DNA of 64,000 nucleotides from Ianthella basta. Taxonomy: Eukaryota; Porifera; Demospongiae; Verongiida; Ianthellidae. The stretch is taken from positions 3,999,899-4,063,898 of the forward strand of contig OZ025889.1 in NCBI GenBank assembly GCA_964019415.1. The letters run 5' to 3'. Shown piece after piece: positions 40,943-53,900 of the stretch. Within the stretch, counting starts at the first letter, position 1, and the number at the start of each line of letters is the position of its first letter. A model generated the notes under the pieces. The model saw only the letters and a list, made by a program, of their open reading frames with translations. It searched no databases and was not told where the DNA came from. Position numbers and translations under genes: made by a program.

Positions 40943-42584
40943 ATGGGACGTCTAAGCTGTTATGGTCTCCTTCTGCAGTTGTGTAGCTTACTGCTCACCG
41001 CTAGTCTGTCCTACAGCCAAGGTGAGTGAGGGCACAGATGTGGTGGTAGGGAGAGGGGAGGAGGGACGCGTCCATGCACGTGGTAGCGCACTGTCCTATT
41101 GTTGCTAGAACTATAGGTTTGCGGGTACTTCCTTCTCTTGAATACTACATGTGGGTGGATAGACAAATGCACATCAAGGTTCATTCGTGTCTATGGTACG
41201 TATTAAGAGTTCCACACCATAGACACACTGCCACCTTCGCAATTTTGAGGGTGTGCGGAGTATTCCAACGCTGTCATTTCTGCCATTTTCCGTCATGAAG
41301 ATACCAGCTTTGAACGTGGGACTCAGTGTAGGCCTTCAATGTCTATACTTACATTGTGTAATCTGTTTGTCTGTTCAAAGTGTACTGCAGTCACTCCAGA
41401 CTCCCTCTCTCCTGATTTTCAGACAACTGTCTGGGCCCTGGATTTACCCAGACAATCCCTCCCCAAGACGAGCTGTCTCAATACTCAACAGCTGAGCTCC
41501 AACCTGGAGACAGAGCAATCTTCACCACACTCAACTTTAGATGCAATGGAACTTTACAGTCACTAACCATTCCCTCAGAAATTAGACAACATGAACACCC
41601 ACTAGTGGATGACCGTCTGGAACCACGTCCTTCCATCTGGAGGTTTGATGGAAATAGATACCACTTCATTTTTGAAAGTGATGCAATGCAGCATACAATT
41701 GGTGCTCCTGGTACTAGTGGTAGTGGTCAGACTGTTCGGATAACTGATATGGTAGTATCGTTCAACTTTACTGTAATGCTACAAAGGAACATTCAGGCAG
41801 GAGATGTACTGGGATTTCAAGTACTAAATTCCAGACAGTCCCAAGGTAATACAGTGATTGAGCACTTGCCCCTCCTGTACAAACCTGGTCCTATCCCTGG
41901 AGAGTTCACACCCATTGTCATTGCCAACTTCACACCTACCAGTGATCCAACCACTGCGTCCAGAGGTATGTCACCAAATGACCCGACACATGTGGCCCAG
42001 GTTTATTGGTGAATTATTAGATACAGTAAGCTGAATGTACTTGTGCTTATGAATGTGGTCTTAATCTCTGTCTGCAGGTCAGTCAACCGTCCAGTCTCCC
42101 AGTGACTCCAGTGCTTCTGTTGTGGCATTGGCTGTCTTGTTTGTACTGGCACTGATTGTGATCATAGCCCTGATTGTGGCTGTGGTAGTTCTGGTGGTGA
42201 TGATGAAGAGAAGACAGACCATTAGTAAGTACATGGGTTCAGCCTGGTCCATTTACACAGTCTGTTCATTAGAGAACTGTCATTGGAATGCACTCACTCT
42301 CACCCATTGTTCTTTTGTATAATTATGTGAGTGTATGGAGGACTGTCATAGGAATGCATCACTCCTACCCATTGTGCATGGTGCTAAGTGATCTCTCTAT
42401 ATGTGTATTTGTATATTTGTATATTTGTGTGTGTATGTGCATGTGTGTATGTGTATCTGTGTGTGTGTGTATGCATTCGTGTGTCTGGGTGTATGCGTGT
42501 GTGTGTATGTGTATGTGTATGTGTGTGTGTATGTGTATGTGTGTGTGTATGCGTGTGTGTATGCGTGTGTGTGTATGCATGTGT

Positions 42585-42657
<73 letters not shown>

Positions 42658-45600
42658 TAAGATCACACTACTTGACTTACTGTACCTCTCTCTTGTCAAG
42701 GTTTGAATGTAGACAACAATAGCTGCTACCAGCAGACAGCACTGCCAATGAACAATGTGTTGTATGCAAATGCCAGCAACACTTGTGATAACGGTGCACT
42801 CAAGAGGTCCAAGCCATCTGCCATGAGCAGTAACAATGTGCAATCAGAAGCAGTCCCCACTCCATACTGTGTCCCTGTCACCCTGCAGAGCAAGGTAAGG
42901 AAGCCTCTACAATGAGTTCACAGCATGGACAAATGGTCTCTGTCATCATTGCACAAATCTTCACCTCTTCTAATGAAGGTACTAGACAATGAGTCAGAAG
43001 ATACCAGATGCTTTTATGTACCAAGTTGGGTGAGTACTTCCTGTCGTTATCCATATCTGTCTAGTGCTGGAATGTTTATCTTTTCAAATCATGACTAGGA
43101 AGCCTTTGATGGGTGGAAATGCATTCCTTTCTGATTATGTCTGGGACATGTATACCTTTTAGGTACAGTACATAGCATGTTTTGGTATAGGCACTAAGTG
43201 ACATGTGTGGGACATCCCAGGTAGTTTGTCAGGTTCAAATTTGTACATTGGTATGTGCATTCTTGCTTGCCCCAACTCCCCCCCCCCCCCCTCTTTACCT
43301 CACTGCAACCGTACAGAGCCAGAGACAGGACCCTGATACCCTTGATGGTACCATAGATGATAACGTGTATGCAGTTGTGGAGGATGTTGGACAGTCCTAC
43401 TATTCAATGGTGTGCATCTCTCTGTGCACACGCGCGCGCGCGTGTGTGTGTGTGTGCATGTGCGTGTGCGTGTGTGTGTGTGTGTGAGTGTGTGTGTGTT
43501 TGTGTGTGCGCATGCGTGCGTGTGCATGTGTGTGTGTGTGTGTGCGTGTGCGTGTGTGTGTGTTATGGGTATGCGCATAGGATTGACTGTTTAATTGAAT
43601 CATGTGTATCATTTTGGTTTATATGTGGCAACAGCATTTAGACCACACTTGTGTGCTGCATGAGTTACTATGCGAGGCTTTCCCTGTTCCCTTTCCATGT
43701 TGTCCTGTCATTCACAGGAGGATGACACCTACTGGTCACCGGGTGAAACATCAGAAGCAATATTTGACCAAATGTTTAAAGGCAAGTACCTTGAGATCCC
43801 TCCTTCTTCAATGAAGAAACTTACTAAACTTGGTCAGGGTGAGTTTGGTGAGGTGTTCAAGGGAGAGTGGACCTCCCCAACAAAGACACTGACAGTGGCT
43901 CTGAAGTCACTCAAGTCTTCAGCCTCAGATGAGGAGAGGTTGAAGCTCCTCCAAGAGGCAGCCATCATGGGACAGTTCATTCACCCCCACATTGTCAGAC
44001 TCTATGGAGTGGTCACACTCTCGGAACCAGTGAGTAATTGAGTAGCAGCTAGGTTGTTGCATGATGAAGCTATACGTACATCAAAGGTAGGAAGTGGTCA
44101 TTTGGCTTTCACAGCCCTTCCTATGTGGACGTTATTGCATGTGAACAGGAAACCACAATTTTGTTTGGTTGAAGGCTGTTTTGCCACATTTTCCTAATAG
44201 AGTCATTTGAAATGCCCTGCTCTCATAGATGATCTAATTACTGTTCAGAATAGCTTTGAAAGAGAGAGATACAGTATTTCCTTATTAATATTTATGTGTG
44301 AACCTGAACATAAGCACTGGGCTCTTATTTGTACAGACCAATTTGAGGCCTGATCTGCACAGGTTTAAATTATGTAAAGAAAGACTATAGTTTACTTCTG
44401 TTAGAAGCATTTTTTTTGACTTAGAAGCAGTTGTGTTTGATCTTAATCACTGGTATTGCTTATAATGCACTTTCTGGCCACTTGGTCAACTCCTTTCAGG
44501 CTTTGCCATCTTAATACCTGGCTTGGCTCAATTGCTTAGGTGTTTCATGAGGTGGTATTGTGTATTTCTCCTTGTAGTCTCTACACCCACTTCTAATCAT
44601 CATCACGCTGTACAATATGGCAGCCAAACTGTGTTCTTCTTAAGTGTTGGTCACAGCCTTTCTACTGATTCTAAATACATGACTAGACACCTTCTTGGGT
44701 TTCTCTCACCATAATGGTGAATGCTACCATGGAAATGGGATGGCCATGCCCACTGAAGTCTTCACCAAGTTTGGAAGGTGTTTACAGACTGTTTAGTGTA
44801 TGTGGCTGGCTTGAATGTTGTCAGGTTTGTGTTTTTTCAAGATGGTCATGAGTTTGTTGTCGCCATTCACTGTACGATGGTATTTTGAAATTGAAGAAGT
44901 GGCTGTAATCACAGTGTATAGACCTGCACTACTTGTATTGTTGTATTGTAGCCTATACCTGTAGTGCCATACTCTCAACAACAGTGCATTTGACCTTTGA
45001 CTCGTTGTACTCCCACTGTAGCCTAAACATTCCTTCAAGCAAATGTGCACATGTATCAAACTTGACCTGCACTTTCCTGGTTTTGCATAACCAGAAGCAA
45101 CAGTGGTGGACAATGTGAAAGAGGATTAGCTTGATATACTCTGCCCAAACATATATGCACTGAACTGAGCACATGCACCATGGTACACTCTGAGGAGGTG
45201 TATGACGTATAGACACTGTAAGTTGATTGGGTAAATAGTGTGTTCAGGTAAAACACAGCTGTAGAAGTACATGCCTGCCATGATGGAACTCAGACCAATG
45301 ATACTATATTCAACGTGGTGACTTTGATCGAATGGTAATTACAGGGCTGTAGCACCCAGTCCGGCCGGTCCGGCCATGGCCGGATCGGTTTTGCTGCTGG
45401 AACAGAAATTCTAAATATTGAAGATATGCATTTTAAACACACTTTCAAACTGAGAGGGGGGTACTAGCCTAAGGTTAAACAACGTTCTAAAAGCAGAGTT
45501 GTCTTACAGTGTTGCAGGACTTGGTTTGAACAAGGAATAGCCAGATACTTAGTCCTCTAACCAACCTTAACGGCGGCAGCCATTTTACGGATGTCGCATA

Positions 45601-48600
45601 ACGTTTTTTGCCATTTTCTGATGCGTAAAATGGTGTGTTCATCAATCGCCGCGTGCAAAATCAGACAGCACGGTAGCGCTTCAGTCATGTACAGCGGATT
45701 AATTTTATGCAACCTTGCAACAGTTCCCACACCATGGGCAGTTGTTACCTAGGATACGGACTGGTACTCTACTCACCTATTATATATCACCCTGTTCGTA
45801 TCCTAGGTAACGACTACCCAGGTATGGGAACTGTTGCAAGGTTGCATTAATCCGCTGTACATGGATGTATGCATGCAGCATGGTGGTATATGGGAACATG
45901 TACATAGCTTGAATGGGCATATGCATGCAATAGGATAGTCTCCTGTGGCAACCCTTAATTGTTATTGCACACTCACATGTACACTTGCACTATAATACAC
46001 AGGCGGAGAAACTGGGGATGGTAGCAAGACCACAAGCGCGGCAAAATGTAGGTAGATGTAGGGATGGTGAAAACGTATTCAAAGTCAGCGCATGTTACTG
46101 ACCTGGGTTTTGCATGGACCAACCCTCCTTGTTGCATGGACCGGCTGGCCCCCCTCTTTGCATGGACTGACCCTCCTCCTGTTTTTGGAGGAAACATTTT
46201 TGCACACCCTTTGCATTGATGGTGTCTTCTAGTCAAGGGTAGGAGAGATTTGTGCTGCCTAGCGTCGGAGAGACAGCCAAAAACCACTAGATTTTGATTT
46301 ATAATGCGCTATCTTCTTATTTCAATGCACTGTATTACCTGTTACATGACACTTGATCGCCTTTCCTGCTGTAAGTGCCTGTTGGTCTATGTTACATTTT
46401 ATCATACTCATTGAAGTGTTGATGGGCCTAGAATTGCTCCAAAAGTACTCACAGAACATCTACATTTCAAAACTTTTCCTGGGGGGCATGCCCCCAGCCC
46501 CCTAGTTTGCGTCACATCATCTATGGCCTGACTGGTTTTTATCTTGGTGCTACGGCCCTGAATTCCCGATATTATGTCAAACCTACCAACTACAGCAGTA
46601 TTGGTATGGGGGGGGGGGGGGGGGGGGGCGAAACCCTATTGAGTTGGCACCCAATGATCACCTCCCTCCAGTTATCATACAGAGATGGAAGATCCATCCA
46701 GTGATTATCCATTCAATCTATTTGCCTCTGCAGTGGCAACTCCAAGCAGTTGTCCCTCTCCACATGTCTACGTGCTTAGGTTGAACTCATACCCTCATAT
46801 GAAAGCACCTCATATTCACAGACCCTTCGTTCAATCTCCGTCTTATGTATGTTGTGATATATACTTATTGTATGTAATGGTGGCTAGTTGGTCATTGTTT
46901 TAGAGCTGCATGTGCTACAATATATTATAATGTTAAGTCTTATTTATTAGCTGTCTAAATTTGTAGTCATTTGTGGGTGTTTGTGGTATTGTACAACTTG
47001 TGCAAATTTGTACTTGCTTCCCTGTCTCATTGTGTACTTCTGCCAAGAAACAGGGACCAAAGTTTACACAACTATTAAGTATGGCATTCCATACTGTACA
47101 GCTGGCAGTGTTGCCAGGGTATTCAGTATATTCTAGTATTCATACGTAAGCTGGGACTCACAATGTGCATTTGTGTTTAATGTTCTCCTCCTTAATGTAA
47201 CTGTAGATCATGGTGGCAATGGAGTTTCTTCCAGGAGGTGACTTACGCAGTCACTTGGTGAACGTAAAGAAAAGGTGAGGTCATGTGACACACATGTGAC
47301 CTGTGCATGCATAGTGCTCACCACATACACATAACTATTTGTCACAATGAACTTGATAGGTCCAACAGGAATGACACTGAGTTGCCGAAGCAGTTGCTGA
47401 AATTTTGTCAGGAGATAGCTGATGCTATGGAGTACCTCTCCAAGAAGGGTTTCATCCACAGAGACCTTGCTGCAAGGAACATACTGCTGACAGCAGACAT
47501 GAAGTGCAAGGTAGGCTTAAGTGGAAATATTCAACTGCTGTTGGTCACAGTCCTATTAGCAGTACATCGACACACCTGTTCTATGCTGTGTCCCAAGCAA
47601 ACATGTTTCATATATAATGATACTTGTAATTCATATGTGCATGCGTTCGTTGGGTTAAGGTCAAAGAGTATTGCTATTGCAGTCATCTTTCCTTCTTCTT
47701 CCAGCTTGCCGACTTTGGCATGTCCCATAACATGGATGACGACTACTACTACAAACCCAAAGGAGGTATGATTCCTGTCAAGTGGACAGCTCCTGAGGCC
47801 ATTTTGTACAGGAAGTACACCACAAAGAGTGATGTGTGGAGCTATGGGATGGCGATGTATGAGATATGGTCCCTGGGGCGTAAACCATTTGAAGGAATGA
47901 ATCCACAGGAGGTGAGAGTACTAAGGCACACTGCGTGTACACAAAGGACCTCAACCTTGGCCAATGTATTGAGTTGCATGCATCTTAAGCTTGTACTAAG
48001 AGTTGTTAGCCCTCAGAATTAAGTCTCCCACATGTGACAACACTAGAAGCTATTATGGATGTATCACTCACTAATTATCCTCAACACCCGTCCAGCTGAG
48101 ATGCTCAGGCTGCCTAGGACAATGATGGTGGCCTGACAAGATTGTTAGGTCTGACAATTAGTTTTGTTGTTAAGCCACTTACTTTCTGGCCTGTCTGACT
48201 CCCTCAAAGACAGTATGCCGCAAATGTTGTTCTGCCTTGTCCTGAATGGTTTGGAATGCTCCACCTGCAACACACTACACACTCAGCTGAACAGCATGCG
48301 CACTAGTTACTCATTTGTATCACAGTGTATGATCCCTAGCTTGCAATTGCCAGCTGATCCTTCTCTAAGCTGCACTCAATGTGATGCACTACTGTTTATA
48401 GCAGTACTGTTCTGTAATGTGTTGAACAACTGCCCTTGCATACATAGGTTGTGGAAGTATTCAGCACAGGCTACTGCCAGCCTCCCCCACCTGGCTGCCC
48501 CAGGGGAGTGTATGCCATCATGGTCTGGTGCTGGTGAGTGGGGTAGTCAATATGAAAATGCAGTAGCTGCATGTTGGTATTGCACTACAGGACAACGAAT

Positions 48601-49922
48601 GGTTTCATGTTTGTTGTAATGATTCAGAAGTGTTTGTTTGGTTCACCGAATGGGTATATTGAAAATGAGACAACGCCATTGTAAAGTTATACAATGGGTA
48701 GAATGTTGTAATCTCAGCTGACATAATTCAAATTACCATTCCAATATCCAAATCAAAACATCCAGAATGGGACTGGCAACTTATTTGTTTCCGTTTATAG
48801 AGTATTTTAGCACTGACTTTCTCTGAACAGCTATCTCATTCCCTAATGCCATCTAGCTCCTAGTTTTGTCACACATTTCAGAATTGTTCCAGTTTAGCTC
48901 AACCAATGCCAAGTATTTCGGCCTTTGTACGTGTGTCATACATTCTTAGCATAGTTATATTCTCTCTGAGCATGTCTGTAGTCTGCACGCCAGCATAAAT
49001 TATGTGTTGCAGAATTTTGCTGATGGTGATAACCAAGAATTTTTGCATTTTATGAATAAAGGAAATTGATAAATTAAGTTAATTTTTGAAGCTCTAGTAC
49101 ATTTTGCAGTACTGGCCACAGCTCATTGGATCTTCAGGCTGAGGAACTGCCAAGCCAGGCTTTCATTTGTGTATAGCGGGAGTCTGATGACAGATGGCAC
49201 ATTGCCATAACTGTTCTAGCTAAAGGAGCTAGTTGTAGCAACATACACTGATTACATTCAACTGTACACAAGATTAATTCCTATTCGGACACATGTGATT
49301 GAGATGCTGTCAGCAGGGAGGCTTACGGAACCATCCTGGGAGTGGTTTATACTGGCAGTGGCAGTTCACATTGTGGAACAATCATGCAGTTTCACAGTTA
49401 TGTCAGCAGTGTCTGTTAGCATAGATACGATTGGCATTAGGTGGAAATCTACAATTTACTCAAAAACCATCTTAAAAGCAACTTAAATTCTCTTGGTTGT
49501 AGCATGCAAAGGCGTGTAGAGTCTGTAAGCCCAGTTTGTTCATTTGTTCTAGAATCTGTCAGTGAGCATATTCAAATGCCCAAAACACAGCATCTTGTTT
49601 CCCTACAAGTAAATCTTTCATCATTACAGCCCAGCCTAATCTACGTATATAGAGTGCAGTGAATGACAGCCATGCATGTTCGTATGATTCCTACCCTTCT
49701 ATAGCCACAGCTCCTGCTTTCCTGTCTCCTCCTAGGCATCCTGATTTCCACTCTCGTGTCAGTTTCACTGAAGTGGTGCAGTCCCTCAACTATGACCAGA
49801 GGTCCCTACTGCAGATGGATCCAAGTGACAAGACAGGAACACCTCTCTCCCTCACACTTGGAGCACCACTGGAACATGGACAAGACCTGCACAAGGACCT
49901 GCAGGACACGTACAAGAAGTGA
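40943..49922 (+). CDS. Receptor tyrosine kinase C
   Basis: Twelve exons: 40943-41021 signal peptide; 41423-41965 ectodomain; 42078-42224 TM; 42701-42894, 42979-43029, 43317-43409 juxtamembrane; 43718-44029 N-lobe; 47207-47274 hinge; 47360-47510 catalytic loop; 47705-47911 activation segment; 48448-48533; 49736-49922. The total is 2118 nt, 705 aa; exon sizes match RTK-A except in the ectodomain. Kinase residues are intact: [81 protein letters not shown]. The ectodomain has [20 protein letters not shown] and [16 protein letters not shown]. Juxtamembrane VYAVV replaces the YxxM of RTK-A. It should be an active plasma-membrane tyrosine kinase with unknown ligand. The 3.2 kb N-lobe/hinge intron holds a hAT-like element. 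Confidence 0.9.
42421..42658. repeat. TG-rich microsatellite in RTK-C
   Basis: A TG repeat with TATG and TGCG variants, then about 65 bases of pure TG. It lies in the same intron as the TG run of RTK-A. Confidence 0.9.
43429..43562. repeat. (TG/CG)n microsatellite in RTK-C
   Basis: An alternating purine-pyrimidine tract with a pure CG start (CACGCGCGCGCG), beginning about 20 bases after the donor of the third juxtamembrane exon. RTK-A and the dead kinase have shorter TG runs at the matching place (17150 and 36632). Such tracts can adopt Z-DNA. Confidence 0.85.
45342..46560. mobile_element. hAT-like non-autonomous element in RTK-C intron
   Basis: Ends CAGGGCTGTAGCACC and GGTGCTACGGCCCTG form 15 bp inverted repeats with one mismatch, of the CAGGG type common in hAT elements. 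I could not see a clear 8 bp target duplication. Inside there is a CGGCC-rich start, the nested hairpin at 45690-45868, and an ending GGGGGGCATGCCCCC. No transposase is visible. Confidence 0.5.
45690..45868. repeat. Nested hairpin inside the hAT-like element
   Basis: Arms of about 70 bases: TGTACAGCGGATTAA, AACCTTGCAACAGTTCCCA and TTACCTAGGATACG recur as their complements on the right side, around a loop of about 35 bases. It is a MITE or snap-back duplication. Confidence 0.65.
46609..46628. repeat. Poly-G run
   Basis: About 20 consecutive G in the RTK-C intron. It is a likely place for sequencing error and length variation. Confidence 0.8.
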
Positions 49923-50899
49923 TTGTTTAATTGGTGACGATGCCATTACAGTCCTCTTATGCACACAGTAAGCAATTTGTATTGGATTGCTACAGACTTA
50001 AACATCCAATGTTCTGTATTTGAGTGTATATATCTGTAACCTCTTTTTCCATTACATTTATCAATGTGTGTGGAGCTACATCCTGTTTGTATGATTTCTA
50101 GTAGTGTGCCACCTATACATATGTACATTGCTGTATATGCATGTGAGTTAATATTTTGCTCCACATTCGGTGCATTTTGGATATCTAAGTTACTCTTCTG
50201 CATGTCCATAAATTTTCAAGTTTGCATGCGCACATGTGCAATGTGTATGCCATGACATGACTGACATGACTCTCCTTAGAGGAAAGGACTTTCACAAGTT
50301 ACTCAAGATCCAAAGTGCCTGCATGGATGCACATGGCAGCCATTATAATTATTTTATAGAATGGCTGTGCACATATGCAGTACCTGGGGCCAACGTTGGC
50401 ACAGTGTTTAGCAAGTTTGCATGAGTGAGATACACAATACAGCGAGCAACTGGTACAGGGGCAAAAACGTTCAGTGGACAGTATATAGTGTCAGATGCAT
50501 GCTGCAGGTGTGCTCTTATGCTATAGCTTGCATCTGCAATATTGTTACTGCATGCTGCATGTGCATAAAGCAGTGAGAAAGTATCTAGAAGAGGGTACAG
50601 ATAGCTACAGTATGCGTACATGAACATTTCTAATATGGACAGAGGATCTGCAACTTAGAATGACACCACTTTTTCAGTGTAAATGTTGGGGTTGATGGGC
50701 TTTCCTGGCAAATTAACTGCCTGATATGACGCCACTTCCAGCTGCTTTGCGAGGAGCTAGAGGTTAAAACGTGCATAGACAAGCTACACATGAATGCAAA
50801 GGTCAAGAAGTGATTATGTACATGCATTGTGTGAGGTGACGTTGTAAATCGTTTGTCCTCTTTCCCACTCCATGGCCAACCTCAACTTCTTCCTTGCCA
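49923..50899. other. Spacer between RTK-C and receptor 7
   Basis: It begins with the RTK-C 3' flank shared with the dead kinase. No coding exon is supported in the rest. Confidence 0.4.
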
Positions 50900-50907
50900 T
50901 ATAAAGG
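50900..50907 (+). promoter_or_regulatory. TATA-like box of receptor 7
   Basis: TATAAAGG lies 40 bases before the ATG at 50948. If used, the 5'UTR would be very short. The paralogue at 60184 does not show an equally good match. Confidence 0.35.
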
Positions 50908-50947
50908 ACAGCTGCTGAGTCATTGTAATCATATTTTCATGGTTAAG

Positions 50948-53900
50948 ATGGCGAATTGTACTTGGCTGCTCTACTTCTGCTGGCAACTGACAGCACTTCT
51001 TTGTTTTCAACTGGACAGTGCGCTAGCTCAGTCCACAGGTGAGTCAGAGGGCTTGTGGTCAATGCCAATTGTAGGGCAATGAAGGGGGTGTTTTTATATG
51101 GCACAGTATCATAGCGTTTTATAGCTAGGTGAAATTTATCCTATTCGTGGAAACGTATGTGTGATATTTCCTGAGTTAGCTGCACCAATTTCATCGCTCA
51201 ATGTACAGGTATGTACTTTTCAACAAGGCACGTGCATGCGGCTTGTCTTCACATAATATCCATCATTACCTATGTATATGCCTAGGTAAACTTGAAAGAG
51301 TTTCTGCCAGCTACAAACAGATATTATTACTATAAAATGCACTCTTGTGGACTTAATTGTGAAGGTGGTAGATGGATCTCATGACTATCTGTCCACGCAT
51401 TATACAAAAGTGGCTATAGTGTACTCCTTCGGGAATACAACCCTCAGCTAGTAGACAAGTGGGAGGAGCTTGGCAATGCCTTCTGTCTGGAGACCCATGT
51501 GTGTACATTGCAGAACAGCAGCAAGTCATCTGACAGATGTGTGCTTGCATTGCTAAGTGCCTGGATCAGTACAAAATGTAGAAAAAAAACAAGGATTTAA
51601 TTATGTAATATGTTTTGCATGCAGCTACATACAAATGATCCACAGCTTTGACAGTTAATAAACAGGTTTGAGCATGGCATTATTATATTGGATGGTTTTG
51701 AAGCATCTATGCGAGTCCAAGTCAGTTCCTAGTAAGGTGTGCACACCATATAAAGGAAGCCACATTTCCTGTTATTGACCGTTTCAGACTAAGCCTATTC
51801 AATTTTTCATCAGAACACAATTGAAGTTTATGAATTAGACAAAAAGCCTATTGTCAGCAATATGCACAGCTCAATTGATGCTATTGAATGAGCTAGCTAT
51901 GCCTTTAATGTTTTGATCCGGTGAGCATCCTTCTGACAGTTTGGGATAGGCCCAAGAATCCTGTTTCCAATTTCCAATTCCTCTAATAATGATTTCTACG
52001 ATATAGTTTTGTGCACATGCAGCTCTTAGGGTAATAATGGTGAATAGGGTTAGGGTTAGGGTTAACCCTTAGGTGAATAAATATTTTGTACCTTGCATTA
52101 ATTGACAGAAAGCAATGTCCTTATCATTATGGGGAAGAAATTTTCATTTTTTACTGTACTCACGTCACCAGACACTGTATATTCCAATAGTGTGTGTCAT
52201 GTAGTTGTACGTCATGAGCCTCATATAATTGGCCTAGGGGGTGGGCAGGAGGGGCCGCAGCAGCTAATGCAAACACAGAAGCTACTTTTATTTAATTCAG
52301 GTTTTGGATGGGTAATGCACTGGGTCGTATACGTAATTATCCCATCTATATCCATGGTCTAATATTCAATTTATGTGGAAACCGTGCACTACAACTTGTA
52401 TTTGTATACAAATGACCCACAACTTTGACAGTTAATAAACAGGTTTGAGCATGGCATTATTATATTAGGTGGCTTTGAAGCATCTATGCGAGTCCAAGTC
52501 AATTCCTAGTAAGGAGTGTAAACCATACATCTAATTATACAGGAAGCCACATTTCCTCCTATTGACCATTATAGACTAAGCCTATTGTCACCAGTATTCA
52601 CAACTATAAATTGATGCTGCTGAATAAGCTAAGCCTGTAATGACACAATGACCACCCTTTTATTTGACAGTTTGGGATAGGCCCAAGGCCTGTTTCCTAA
52701 GTGTGCCTCTAATAATAATGATTTCTATGAAATAGTTTAGTGCATAATATGCATTTTGTACCTGGACAGAATGTAATGTCCTTATATTATCACTAGACAC
52801 TGTATATTCCAATAGAGTGTGTCATATAGCTGTACGTCATGAGCCTTGTGCAACTGGCCTATAGGTGGGTGGGCAAGAGCTAGGGGCCATGGCAGCTAGG
52901 GCAAACATAAAGCTACTTTCATTTATTTCGGGTATTGGAGGGATAATGCCAAGAGCCGTATATGTAATTACTCCATCAATATCCATGGTCTAACACTCAA
53001 TCAGTCTGTATTATATATATATAATGGGAACTGTGCAGTACAACTTGTACCTTCATTAGCATTGAGCAGTTGTAGCAATCTGCAGCTGTCAGAAATTGTT
53101 ATTTCCTTGTGTATGTAATTGTTATTGTCATGACATAGAGTTGTTTTTCCCCACTGCTCACAGCATGCTCTTGACATTATGATAGTAATGCTACTAATCC
53201 TGAAATCTCCAGGCTCCAGACATCATCCTTTAACCACCATCTCTTTACTGCAGCGTGCCTTGAGGGATTCACGCAGGACCTGCCTCCCACAGACCAATTC
53301 AGCCAGTTTTCTACAAATTCTATAACTCCTGATAGTGACGTTGTCTTTACAGGTGCCAAGTTCTTGTGCAACGGAACACTTGAAGCAGTACATGTTCCCA
53401 TTGAGCTGAGAGGCAGTGATTACCAGTTCTGGGATCGTGGGCTAGCAGCTCAACTCATAATTTGGAGACAGAATGGAGCAAATTTTGTCAGGATGGGGTT
53501 TAATATAGACTTTTCGGAAAATATTCTCAACCAAAATTTGGAGATGGTTGACGATAAAACAGTCAGGCTGAATGAGTCAGACGTTGTCCAGTTTATTGAA
53601 AATAGAGATGTACGAGTAGACATTATGGATGGTGATGTCATGGGTGCCTCTGTGCCCAGAACTACTCACCGTTCAGTAAACATCTCTGGTACTGTTCAAA
53701 GTGTCACTGTTGCTCAGCACTTGCCTCTGTTATTTCACAGAGAGACCCAGATACCTTTGATGAGTGTTACCTTTATACCGTCCACTGCTCCTCCTACAAC
53801 AAGTGAAGGTTTGTTGTGGTATATTGAAATGACATTGTCAATCATTAAACAGAATATTATGTGGTGTGTATCAAGAATGAATGAAGGAATAATTATTAGA

